Below, piece after piece: positions 1-10,443 of a stretch of 64,000 nt of DNA. This DNA is from Bidens hawaiensis (taxonomy: Eukaryota; Streptophyta; Magnoliopsida; Asterales; Asteraceae): the NCBI GenBank assembly GCA_021521415.1, contig JAIQDT010003553.1, positions 1-64,000 of the forward strand, read 5' to 3'. The notes beneath the pieces were generated by a model, which did no database searches, was not told the DNA's origin, and worked only from the letters and a program-made list of their open reading frames with translations. Position numbers and translations under genes: made by a program. Position 1 is the first letter of the stretch; each line of letters starts with the position of its first letter.

Positions 1-1119
1 GAGCACCAGAAACCCTCGGGGATGTTACAACAACCGGAAATTCCCGAATGGAAATGGGAGCAAATCACGATGGATTTTGTGACACATCTCCCTAAGACGT
101 CCCGTGGACACGATGCAATTTGGGTAATCGTGGATCGATTAACCAAGTCGGCACATTTTATTCTGAATAGAAATAATTATAACACCGAGAGACTTGCGCA
201 GATTTATATAAATGAAATTGTGTCTCGTCATGGAATACCCATATCAATCATCTCCGATCGAGATAGCCATTTCACCTCCAATCTTTGGCAAGCTGTACAA
301 GAAGCGCTGGGAACGCGTAATGATCTAAGCACAAGCTTACCACCCTCAGACCGACGGTCAGTCTGAGAGGACCATTCAAACCCTGGAGGATTTGCTTCGT
401 GCATGCGTACTGGATTTTAAGGGAAATTGGGATCAACATCTCCAACTCGTTGAATTTTCCTATAATAACAGTTTCCATAGCAGTATAAAAGCAGCACCTT
501 ATGAAGCATTGTATGGACGGAAGTGCCGATCACCACTCTGCTGGACTGAAGTGGGCGACACACAGGTTATTAGATCAGATCTGGTCCAGGAAACGACCAG
601 CAAAATCCTTGAAATTAAGAACAATCTGAAGGGCGCACGGGATCGGTAGAAGAGTTATGCCGATACCCGTAGAAAACCGTTATCATTTGAGAAAGGTGAT
701 AAAGTGTATTTGAAAGTATCACCTTGGAAAGGAGTAGTCAGATTTGGAAAGGCGGGGAAGTTAGCCCCTAGATACATTGGACCATTCGACATTACTGCAA
801 AAATCGGTCCTGTAGCATACCGATTAGAACTGCCTGATGAATTAAATGCAGTTCACAACGTGTTTCACGTGTCGAACTTGAAAAGGTGTCTGTCGGATGA
901 GACATCGGTGTTACCACTAGAGGGTGTCCAATAAACGATAAGCTTAATTTCGTAGAGGAACCCATAGAAATAGTGGACGGGAAAATCAAGCAACTTAGAC
1001 ACAATAAGATCTCGTTGGTAAAAGTTAGATGGAACTCGCAACGAGGCCCAGAATATACATGGGAACGAAAGGACGAATTTCGGAAGAAATACCCCCACCT
1101 ATTTCCTCAAAAGAAGTAG
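1..1119 (+). pseudogene. Ty3/gypsy chromovirus pol 3' end: integrase plus chromodomain (decayed)
   Basis: This is the C-terminal part of a gypsy polyprotein; the 5' part lies outside the window. The first frame carries the integrase core with the first two catalytic acidic residues (ITMDF near base 70, SDRD near base 255). A one-base insertion near 325 shifts the frame just before the QSER motif that holds the third catalytic residue. The reading then continues in the next frame (YNNSFHSS, then [10 protein letters not shown]) until an in-frame TAG at 647-649 that replaces a Gln codon. A one-base deletion near 930 shifts it again. The tail (VKVRWNSQRGPEYTWE, about 1015-1070) is a chromodomain-like segment of the kind seen in Tekay/Del chromoviruses. 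Three lesions make it non-functional. The Tekay assignment is from recalled motifs. Confidence 0.9.
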
Positions 1120-1156
1120 TTGACGCGTAAAATTTCGAGGACGAAATTTTTGTAAC

Positions 1157-1166
1157 GGGGGGAGAA
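1157..1166 (+). other. Polypurine tract of the gypsy element
   Basis: A purine run (GGGGGGAGAA) directly abuts the TGTAACG start of the LTR. This is where plus-strand DNA synthesis is primed in LTR retrotransposons. Its position fixes the LTR start at 1167 and agrees with the plus orientation of the pol remnant. Confidence 0.75.
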
Positions 1167-4100
1167 TGTAACGATTCCGGCAAATTCAGGTATACCCTAG
1201 CCGAAAAATACCATTTATGTGTTATTTAATACTGAATATATGAATTATAATGTGTTTATACGAGTATATAAGATTCACAGTACGAATTATACTCGAATGT
1301 ACAGCTAGTCGTATTGGAATTACGATTAACCGATGAACGGTTATTGAAACCCGAACGAATCGGGGATTAAATTATAGACGAAATATATGATGTTTAGTAA
1401 GGTTTACGAAGTATTAAAGCTTCGGGAGAAGTGAATTATAGCACAGAAAAAGGATTTCGATTTAATGGTACGTCGGTAGGTTAAACGAAACCTTTAATAC
1501 CAAACCAAGCAAGAAGTGATCGATCAAGCCGAAAAGATGCACAATTACCGACAATATGATGTGTTAAGTCAATAAATGTCATGGTTTAAGTTTTTAAAGT
1601 TTTAAATCGGTTTTATATAAATTTCATTCTTAAGCCGAAAAACGACCGTTTTAGCCTCGTTTTAAGCCGACTTACACGTTTAACCGAAAAACGAACTGAA
1701 CCATATTATCCAAAACATTATCCAGATGCGTAATCTAAACTTGTGGCCAAGAATGAGGGAGTGGGCCTCACCCCACCCCCATATGTTGGAACCGATCGGA
1801 CCATGGGGGGAACCCCTTGGCTCCCATTTTCTTTTTTCTATCACCACATTCTCAAAATCCTCTCAATCCTCCACACATTCAACCAAAAACCTTTGATTTT
1901 TAAGAAGATCCACAAGGTATAAACATGTTGTTATGGTTTAATCTTGGTTTTTAATTCCAAAATCTTGAGAAAATGAGGTTTCAAGTGAAAATGGGTGAAA
2001 ACCCGAGATGAAACCGATTCTTGCATGATCAAGTGATGTATACAAGTTATACAAGGGATCTTGGTCCAAGAAAGGAGTTAAAAGAGTCAAAAACGAATTT
2101 TTACGGTTAAAATCTTTGTTTTGATGTCTTAACCGAAACCATGAAAGAAATGGCTTGATTGTGGGTATAACTTGCTTGGTGTGGTGTTGTTGTGCTTGTA
2201 GGTGTTGTATCTAGTTGCTAGCAAAGGCTAGAAAGCAAGATCTTTGCGATCTAAAGCTAGAAACACAAGGTAGTTCTGTTTTTCGTATGATTTGTATGAT
2301 TTGGACAGATTGTGGTAGACTTAGAGTTGGGTCATGAAATTTCACAGAGATGATCTACACATGAAAATATGAGATTTGTGAAAATTTGGTAATTTTTTGG
2401 ATAAAGGATGAATATTTGGTGAATTTAATGCTCGGTTTTGGCTAAAAATGGTGAAAAATAGCTAAACATCATGAAAAATTCTGGAAAAATTCAGATAAGC
2501 GTTTTATAACATATAAAAGTCAACACACAAATTTTAGATCCATTGGAGAAGTCTAAGTAGGCTTTTCGGTAAAACGAGTTCTAGGGTTTTCTAGCTCGGT
2601 TTTGATGAAAATGGCTTGAAAAATGAGATTTTGGTTCTGGATAAATTACAGGGAACTATGTGGATGGCAGGGGTCATACCAGAAAAATTTGGGATTTTTC
2701 TAAGGTCGTTTGGTATTTTCGACATATTTGGTGTTTAAATGACGTTTAAAAATAGATAAATAAATGTTAAATATAGAAATTAATTCTGGAAATATTTTTA
2801 TAAAATTCCTTACTGTTAAAAAACTGATTTGTGCAAAATTTCAAGATCCGAGACTAAGCGGATATTTATTTGTGCTAAAAAGAACATAAAAACAAACTTT
2901 TAAAGCTTAAAACGCGTAAACCGGTAAAGTTCGCCTAAGCGAGCTGACCGGTGTATAAAAACCTTAAAAATGGACTATTTTCATGAAACTAAGTTAATCA
3001 AGTAAAAATAAATCATCCGAAAATAATTCGGATGATTTGGGTATTTTTACCCGATTTAACAGTTTCCGGTGTATTAAAGACGGAAACGGGCCCCGCGGCC
3101 AAACGGGGTGTCTAAACCGAGCTCTAATTTCACCACTTTAATTAAAATATCAGTAACAACTATTTCCGGGTCGTATGTGACCAAACTCATTTTTGAAAAC
3201 GTAAAGACGGATAACCGTGCTAGGCACGCAAAAACGAGAAAACAAACTAATGGTAGTTTTGACTAAAGAACTCTAAGTGATATCACAATCTAAGTCCTGA
3301 GAAGTGTTTCGGGGTTAACATTGTCCCCGGATCGTGTACGGTACTGGGTTAACAGTGTCCCCCAGACGTACCGGTTAACACGGATTTAAGTTATATTAAT
3401 AGAAATTGTGTAGTAACGACTTAGGGATCGTATTACAGATCCGGACCGGTAGCCGCGCACAGTATTACATCCCTACTCACGAAAGGTGAGTTTCACGAGC
3501 CCCTTTTTACTGAACTGTTTTAAATATTTTCCCGGGGCGGAAAGCATGTTTTTTATCAAAGTGTTTAAGTACATGCCGATCGCATGGAAATGAATGTATT
3601 TATATAATGTTTATTGTACGGGAATCGTACGGTAATGTATTAAGATGGTAATTGTCTGAGTTGCTAACATTGTAAGGCCCGAAACAGTGTTCTGGGTTAA
3701 CAGTGTCCCCAGAGGTTATTAAATGTATTTCTGGGTTAACAGTGTCCCCAGAGGTTATTAAATGTGTTTCTGGGTTAACAGTGTCCCCAGAGGTTATTAA
3801 ATGTGTTTCTGGGTTAACAGTGTCCCCAGAGGTTATTAGATGTATTTCTGGGTTAACAGTGTCCCCAGAGGTTATTAGATGTGTTTCTGGTTAACAGAGG
3901 TTTCACTTGTAGGCTCAGCATAATTACATCGCTAATTTATGATTATTATAATGATTTGTCATGGTTTATTTAAATTAGTGAAACTCACCAACTATTCGTA
4001 GTTGACACCGTTTTCTTTACATGCTTTCTAGGTACACCCAAATTGGAATGAGTGATACGTGCTTGATGATGTGTGCTATTTTGTGGAAGCTTAAGGGTCT

Positions 4101-4292
4101 ATATTTTGTATTAAACAAGTTAACGTACTATCGGTAAAACTTATGTGATAACGCCTAGACGGTAACGAAACTCGGAACAATGTAATACGTTTAAATTAAT
4201 GTAGTGGTGTTTTCTTTATAAGCAATGCTGTTGATATCAGATGTGTCTGTTGCATCCCGTTTACGTTTCCGCTGCGGTTACGGGGTGTTACA
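1167..4292 (+). repeat. Long LTR (3.1 kb) of the gypsy element
   Basis: The LTR begins TGTAACGATTCC straight after the polypurine tract and ends GGGGTGTTACA, so the ends form the short inverted pair TGTAAC/GTTACA. It contains no supported gene. Most of it is AT-rich, apart from a tandem array at 3691-3901 and two earlier single copies of the same motif near 3310 and 3343. As the 3' LTR of a plus-strand element it should be followed by a 5-bp target duplicate (AACGT at 4293-4297). The partner copy lies outside the window, so this cannot be checked. The following sequence is itself LTR-like, which suggests that this element inserted into another LTR. Confidence 0.8.
3691..3901 (+). repeat. 39-bp tandem repeat array inside the LTR
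   Basis: Five full 39-bp units start at 3691, 3730, 3769, 3808 and 3847, with a truncated sixth at 3886. Each unit holds CTGGG, a short spacer with TTAACAGTGT, then CCCAG, so every copy can form a small hairpin. Units differ at only a few positions (AAATGTATT, AAATGTGTT, AGATGTATT). Because 39 is a multiple of three, the array reads as an open 13-residue repeat, but nothing else supports a protein. Single diverged copies sit near 3310 and 3343, pointing to local amplification of an older motif. Confidence 0.9.
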
Positions 4293-4360
4293 AACGTGTC
4301 ACCATCTCATAAGACAGCGTAATATTGAGGCGTCACGATACGCGACGGGGTAAAGAGAAA

Positions 4361-4381
4361 CCCATCGCGTATCGCGATGGG
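4361..4381 (+). repeat. Perfect 9-bp hairpin upstream of an LTR TATA box
   Basis: CCCATCGCG, loop TAT, CGCGATGGG: a perfect 9-bp stem with a 3-nt loop, in an otherwise AT-rich region. It lies 14 bp upstream of the TATA box at 4396 and is rich in CG dinucleotides. Confidence 0.8.
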
Positions 4382-4395
4382 TCACGGAATTCGCC

Positions 4396-4402
4396 TATAA
4401 AA
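4396..4402 (+). promoter_or_regulatory. LTR core promoter (TATAAAA)
   Basis: CCTATAAAAGGGG is a textbook TATA context. It would place the transcript start near 4425-4435, in a leader rich in CAAC and CACC. This marks the U3/R border of the LTR remnant in the plus direction. Confidence 0.6.
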
Positions 4403-5873
4403 GGGGGAGACGGGATTGAACCCAACTCATCCCAAAAACACCTTCATTTTCACATAGTTAATCTAGGAAGGTGTGCTCGATGGCCGTGACGAGCCGACGC
4501 TCTGTTTTCTCGAAGTTTGTACAAGTAACGACGTTATAATCGAGTATCAATCACATAAGCGAGTTAGATCAAGACCCTAACCCGTCAAGTTTAATCTTTT
4601 CTTATTATCATTCCGAGTATCCGTGTTAAGGTAGGAGTTACGTTTAAGTTATTTAAGTTATAGCTTAAACATCAATCGAGGATATGGCCTTTAACCTTGA
4701 AAGTATTTTATAAACATTCACAAACAAAGTTTTCATAAACGTTACTTCTTAATGAAGTAATGTTAACAAAGATATATTTTGACGGGCATGCAGTAACTGT
4801 AAGAGGGATATCACTAGTAGTGAGTTTCTTGCCTAAGGAAAAGTAATTTGTACAAATCCAATCAACCGCGGGACCTGTTTACTTACCTGGAGAAACTCAC
4901 CAATGTGTTAGAACCTATTAAGCCAAAGCATGCTATATCAAACGTCACATAAAACAAAGTGTTTTCATTCACAAACAAAGTAATAAACGATTTCAAGGTT
5001 AAGCTTAAAGGTGATAACTTAATCAAGAAACACTATCTAGTATTTATACAAACCCATTTATGTATAGGTCAAATATCATTCACATAGACATTCAAGAAGG
5101 TTTCAAACGCACCGATGGTACAAGTGAATACGTTAACCTTTACAAATCAGTCAAAACATATTATACTCGATAAGATGAATGGGTGTTTGTCTTAAAGAGT
5201 CAGTCAACGTTTACATGAGATTACGTGATCTCTAATACGTTATAATACAAAGTAGAAAATAAAAGCAACTCAGACCGATTACACATGTGTCTTGATCCAT
5301 ACATAACTGTTCAGCCTAAACAGTAAAAGGCTACGTGGCCGCGCGCTAACAATCTTAACTAGTTCTCCATTAGGGGCTACGTGGCTCGGGGAACACTTTT
5401 GCGTGTGTAGGGTAGTGGTACAAATCCCAAGAATGAAATACTTTTTGCTGAGTGTATAGAAAACTATATTTGTATTGTAAATGTTATTCAAATGATTTAT
5501 AGAGTCATACGTGTTCACCAGCACATAGCTGCCGTATTTTTCCAACCCATTGCAGGTAATTAAGTTCTTATAAGAAGTAGCAAGGATTGGAGTCATCGTT
5601 GAGTTAGAGTGTGTTGTGTGATGGCTCATCTTTTGATATTAAATCCTTGTAATATGAAACACATATTTTGTAAACTAATACTTGGGTATTTAATTCCCAA
5701 ATAATTTTTCAGTGTAAATTAATATTTTATTCAACCTAAAGTCTTCCGCTAAAATCAACTCATAAACTCTTATACATTTACAAAACAGGTACCAACTTGT
5801 GGTCACACGCCTAGGCCCTAAGTCGGGGTGTGACATTACTAAGGCACCACTAACGATCTATCTTAAACATTCG

Positions 5874-5885
5874 GCTCTGATACCA
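5874..5885 (-). other. Primer binding site (initiator Met tRNA) of a minus-strand gypsy element
   Basis: Read on the minus strand this is TGGTATCAGAGC, complementary to the 3' end of plant initiator tRNA-Met. It lies 3 bp from the LTR end at 5889. It shows that the LTR at 5889-8215 is a 5' LTR on the minus strand, and that its internal domain is cut off after about 53 bp. Confidence 0.75.
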
Positions 5886-5888
5886 ATA

Positions 5889-8215
5889 TGTCACACCCCA
5901 ACCTAAGGCGGAAATGCCGGGGCGTGAGCTGATTGCTCACAGCTCTCAAGATACTATCATGCAATAATTTTAATGTGACAATATCTATTAAATTAAATTA
6001 AATTAAATATTCTAATAATTTCAAATAACAAAGTACAACTCATTAAACAAAACAATAAATACAACTCTAAGTCTTGGTTTATTCTTCTAGCAAATATAAC
6101 CTAGATTCTTCACCAATCTTGAATCAGTTGAAACGATAACCTGCATATGCGCATAAAATAAAATAGTTTTGTCAATACAAGGTTGAGTGAGTAAAACACC
6201 AGTTAATTTGAGATACAATTTAATATGAGTAAATGAGCAAACTGTCCTTAATGCGATATACAATTAAGCCATAGAATATAAACAATACAAACGGATAATA
6301 AAATATGGGCTAAACCGTTGTTATGCGAATCGGGCGTTGGTTGCCATAAATGAGTTGTCGGTGAAACCATTGTCATGCGATTGGACGCCGGCCACTACGA
6401 CGATCGTATGATCATCATATTACTGTGATTATGATGGACCTCTCCGAATGCGGTAAATAAATACATAAACATATAGCAAGTTAGGCAAATAATCAATGTG
6501 CACACAAGGTTAACTGTTTGCTAATTCGGATATTAAATAATAGGTAAATATATTATGATACACATATGTCCCCAAAACGGTTAAAAATAAGTAAAAAGGG
6601 GAGTGAATACTCACCTTAACAATAAGCTAGGGAAAATGAGCACGTTAAGAACAGAAATCAATAAACGTCACGCTTGACGAGATATATCCACGAACAAATC
6701 CTATGTATGAGTAATAACGAATTACTATGGATTAATAAATGGGTTAAAAGAAATTTAATAATTTATTTAGAGTTTATTTATAAAGGTTATTAAAGGTATA
6801 TATATAACTATAATAAACTATATTCTTTTAATTATAATTATTATTTTTATTTAAAATTGTAATAACTTATATACATAAATAAGGATTTGAGGTTGATCGA
6901 TAATTGTGAAATAATAAATTATTAACTCTTATTATTATTATTAATAAAGACCTCTTTTAAATTAATAGTGTAAATAATAATTAATAGATAATAAACAATT
7001 AATATAAAATAAAATCTTTTATATAATACTTAATAATTATGTAAAATAATAAGGTATAATATATATTATAATTACGTATTTTAAATAAACAAAACCTTTT
7101 TAAAATTTTAACATTTATCAATTTCGAATATCTATTATATATACATATATATGTATATATAAATATATACAACTGTATATGGCTTTAACAATTATTCAAT
7201 AAACGATTAGTTAATGTGTCGGTTTTGTAAAAATATCGATTATTTATTGTATTTATAATATTTGTAAAATAGTTTAAATAATTAAATATGTGAATATAAT
7301 TGATTAAATGGATTATTACTAAAACAACTAAAACAATGGGTTGGAGGTGGCTCGAACCCGCGCCCCCAGCCACAAACAGCCTTAACAAGTTGGCTAGGGT
7401 GCTAGCTGATTAAAAGATGAGAACGGTTGCTTATAACCAGACAGAAACATAATTATATTATAAACAAACCTTAGAATCAATCAATCGATCAATCCGTTCA
7501 TTGATCGTTCTATTATTGTTAGGGCTTTTGATCTCGGATCACAAACGGCCAGAAAGAACATATTAATTACCTTATACAATGTTAGTGATGGTTTAATTGG
7601 TTGATAAAGCAGACGGCGAAGACGAGCCTGGATTCACTACTTGCAGGTTAAGATAATTTAATTAACAATGGGGGCTTTGTAGGAGACACTATAAGGATAG
7701 TACAGGCAAGATTAATTGGAATGCAACAACCTTATACATATAATACTCAATTTAGGTTAAGACGGTTCAAGCTATTATGCTAATACGTATCAAAAGATCA
7801 TGCTTTCCTAATTCCTTACGTCGGTGAGGTCGTTGGGGTTTAATGAACGATTTTGTAAAATCAAATCCAAGTTTGATTAACGTATTGATCGGGATTAGAA
7901 TTCAGGTATGATGGTTTAAGAATGGATTCGGGTTTGGTAATTGGGTTAATGGATAGAAAGGATTAAAATATTCGGATTTGCTAATAAGTCCCTCTAGTTA
8001 AGGTGTGGAAACAAAAATAGGTTGAAGTATAGTATAGGGTTAAAATAGTATATGTTTCAAAGTTAATTTATATATATAAAATAAATATAGTAACAAATAA
8101 TAATAAAATAATAATAACTCGAATAATGCGATATTTTCTTGCTAAGATTTCCCGAACATAAAAACGGGTCGGGTAACGGATATAAAATATTAATTTGAAA
8201 ATCCGAGTTGTTACA
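5889..8215 (-). repeat. 5' LTR of a truncated minus-strand gypsy element
   Basis: On the plus strand it runs from TGTCACACCCC to CCGAGTTGTTACA; on the minus strand it therefore starts TGTAACAACTCGG and ends GGGGTGTGACA, next to the primer binding site at 5874-5885. It is very AT-rich between 6750 and 7320 and has no supported gene. A tRNA-like patch lies at about 7335-7408. The copia element at 8218 inserted at its edge, because the copia duplicate ACAAG includes the last three bases of this LTR. With the copia element removed, the LTR runs straight into the PMD fragment at 21855, so it probably inserted into that PMD gene. Confidence 0.7.
7335..7408 (-). other. tRNA-like patch inside the LTR (not a tRNA gene)
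   Basis: The minus strand reads GCTAGCACCCTAGCC, then a spacer, then a perfect B-box-like GCGGGTTCGAGCC. It resembles the tRNA-like patches in the arms of the foldback at 42201-42803. The acceptor ends do not pair, so it is not a functional tRNA. It may be an absorbed SINE head. Confidence 0.35.
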
Positions 8216-8217
8216 AG

Positions 8218-8760
8218 TGTTAAACACGGATCATATCTAAACGATAATCAATTATAGATCTAATACCTTAAATGGATATAGTTATAGATAATACTCTTAA
8301 TTAGGTTATATATATATGTATTAGTTTTTAGATATGTGTATTACTAATACTTTAGATGAAGGATTGATCGAGAGAGAACTGGACAGAGGTTCGTTACACC
8401 AGTAATCAATACTTAAATTAACAGGGAAGGAAATCCCTATAAATAGACGATGGAACCAATTCGTTACACAATCTGTAACGAATTGGATCCAGTTCGTTAA
8501 CTTACAGACTCACAAAGGAAAGCATAACGAATCTTTGATTCGTTATGCCCCCATTCGTCAACATTCCATGACGAATGGAACATACATAACGAACTAGACA
8601 TTACATTAGGCGAATTGGCTAATTCGTTAAACATCCTTAATGAATTAGCCTTACATTAACGAACTAAAGTAAATTACATAAATGCCCTTAATATTAAAAT
8701 ATTAATAAATTACAAAACGATAAATACAAAGGCTCGAGACGAAAACACCGTACACTAACA
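8218..8760 (-). repeat. 3' LTR of the copia element
   Basis: 543-bp LTR, the left copy. It contains several AACGAAT or ATTCGTT motifs (8460-8690) that also fill the element's other non-coding parts. It differs from the right copy by scattered substitutions and small indels, for example in a (TA)n run, so the insertion is not recent. Confidence 0.9.
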
Positions 8761-8774
8761 AACACCCCCTCGTC
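8761..8774 (-). other. Polypurine tract of the copia element
   Basis: The minus strand reads GACGAGGGGGTGTT immediately before the LTR start TGTTAGTG. It fits the minus orientation of gag-pol. Confidence 0.7.
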
Positions 8775-8794
8775 TTGAGCTCTTTGTCTTTACT

Positions 8795-9889
8795 TTAATT
8801 GAAATGCTTCGAAACCCAATCTCGACAACTATGAATCTCGAACTCGTGACATACACGCACTACACGCTGGAATTGCATAGCTCGGTTGTAGTCTTCTTGA
8901 CGCTCTATCAATATCTTATTCTTGAACAGTACGTCAATGTCAGTCTCTGATAAGTTAACGAGCAACATTGGATCGATAATTCTAATAAAGTTAGTCGACA
9001 AACCTTTCCCAAGGACAATGACGGCCTCACCAGTGAGGTTGTCGTAGTACCAACGGTTGAACGTTAGGTGAAGAACTTGCAGGAAAGTCTTCACAGGTAC
9101 GTACTTCATCGTTTTTAGTGGTTTTACCTTAAGCATGAGCTTCCTCCATCCGGTTCGTGGATGTATCTCGTAGATACGCTTACGGATCGGACTTTGCGGC
9201 TTAAAGAACTTAAACCCGCAGTTTACCTCAAAAAGCAAGTGTTGATGAAACCAATCTGCTTGATGATTTCCACCGTGGTTGATGAAAGGTCGACTCGCGA
9301 GGGTATGAACATCCCAACGCGGTAGTGAGAGAACATTAGTGATATTTTCATAGTACCGAACGCCGTTATCCCACTTGATGATGCAGACCTTAAGTTCAGA
9401 ATCGTAAAGCCAGGAAACGATATCACCTTTAACAGTCGACACGGCTTTGAATTTTGTCTTCTGATTGGGTTTAGTGCGTGCGATCTCATCATGCTTCAAT
9501 TCTTCATTCACGTACATGCACTCCTCAATAATCTTACGTGAACGTTTGCACCGATACATAAACCAATCCTGAATATCCTCCACTGATGGATCAGGATTCC
9601 AATCAAACTTCTTCTCTTTTCTATTCGAGACCTTTTCCAAATGGTCTTCAGCAACTTTGATATTTTCTTCGTTGAAGGTAGGAATACCCTCTTCAACATT
9701 GGATCGTTGATACAGGTCGGGGTATTCCTCTGCTGTCACATCCTCGATCTCGATCTCTTCATCTTCATAAACAAAATACGTGTTCATCTCAGGATACGTC
9801 GGATCTTGTAAAATTTCTTCATCGTTTATTACTTCCACGTCATCCTCAGCTTCTAAAGCATTAAGCTCTTCATCATTCAAACCCAGCAA
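8795..9889 (-). CDS. Extra ORF 2 of the copia element (364 codons, function unknown)
   Basis: An open frame of 364 codons between the upstream extra ORF and the 3' LTR. The N-terminal third is very acidic (runs of D and E, for example EDEEIEIED). The rest is basic and hydrophobic, with a conserved-looking core around KGDIVSWLYD and IIKWDNGVRYYE (residues about 150-185). No transmembrane helix, zinc finger or enzyme motif is obvious. The frame stays open without an ATG for about 15 codons upstream (DRSLTREQIS), up to a TAG. The 9890-10443 gap also holds readable protein-like stretches broken by stops. The two extra ORFs are therefore probably halves of one ancestral protein of roughly 950 residues. 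No homologue with known function is recognised; an envelope-like role is possible but unsupported. Confidence 0.6.
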   Translation of the reverse strand: MLGLNDEELNALEAEDDVEVINDEEILQDPTYPEMNTYFVYEDEEIEIEDVTAEEYPDLYQRSNVEEGIPTFNEENIKVAEDHLEKVSNRKEKKFDWNPDPSVEDIQDWFMYRCKRSRKIIEECMYVNEELKHDEIARTKPNQKTKFKAVSTVKGDIVSWLYDSELKVCIIKWDNGVRYYENITNVLSLPRWDVHTLASRPFINHGGNHQADWFHQHLLFEVNCGFKFFKPQSPIRKRIYEIHPRTGWRKLMLKVKPLKTMKYVPVKTFLQVLHLTFNRWYYDNLTGEAVIVLGKGLSTNFIRIIDPMLLVNLSETDIDVLFKNKILIERQEDYNRAMQFQRVVRVCHEFEIHSCRDWVSKHFN

Positions 9890-10443
9890 TATCGAAATCT
9901 GCTCACGTGTCAGGGACCTATCAACAAACCGTCCCTCCTAAATCTCATCCGCATTCACCATACTCCTCACCACCCCCTTATTATCCACAAATATATAACA
10001 GTATTAGTTTTTATCGACTCGATTGGTTGTACATTCGTCGAGTCATGATAAACAACCACCTGTTTATCCAAATCACCAACACCACTCGTTCAAGCACCAA
10101 AGGATGAACCATGAGTTTGTTTCGGTTCACTAACTCCGGCGGCCGAGGCATCAGGATCATCGTCATCATTCTTCAGCTTTTTGAGTTGATTGTCCTTGCA
10201 TCTGCTCTTGAGCTTGACGATCGACCGCTATTTGATTCTCATACAGATGAATCAAACTCAAGAGCATGTTTATTTATTTTCCTGGGGCATAGCATGAAAA
10301 GATTTAGGGATCGGCTGTACAGGACCATGAGGACGATTAAGCCTCATGAACGAAATGTCCATAGGTTGTGTTGGCATCATAGTAGGTGTTGGAGAAACCA
10401 CCGATGTAGCAGCCTTAGGCCTTGGTAATGTAGATAAAACAGA
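9890..10443 (-). pseudogene. Broken linker between the two extra ORFs
   Basis: The minus strand keeps protein-like stretches (proline, threonine and methionine-rich, such as TPTMMPTQPMDIS; then KLKNDDDDPDASAAG), separated by several stop codons and frame changes. The open frames on the plus strand here are only antisense readings. The stretch looks like a low-complexity linker that accumulated mutations faster than the flanking conserved parts. Confidence 0.5.

Larger units (their letters stand above)
4293..5835 (+). repeat. 3' portion of another gypsy-type LTR, interrupted by the upstream element
   Basis: This segment ends with GGGGTGTGACA at 5835, the usual end of this LTR class, and holds a core promoter at 4396 in the same direction. 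It has no LTR-type start: its left edge is exactly the end of the neighbouring LTR, which is what a nested insertion would leave. No coding region is supported; a 116-codon minus-strand frame at 5279-5629 has no recognisable domain. The sequence after the end (TTACT) is the expected place for a target duplicate, but the partner is not visible. Confidence 0.5.

Noticed and set aside
3691..3901. CRISPR-like repeat array or repetitive protein gene
   Set aside because: Units follow one another directly with no unique spacers, and the open frame exists only because 39 is divisible by three; it lies inside an LTR.
5279..5629. 116-codon minus-strand ORF in the LTR remnant
   Set aside because: No domain and LTR context; length is within chance for this stretch.
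10111..10428. Plus-strand ORF with a hydrophobic segment (possible secreted peptide)
   Set aside because: It is antisense to the linker between the two copia extra ORFs, whose minus-strand reading has clear protein composition.
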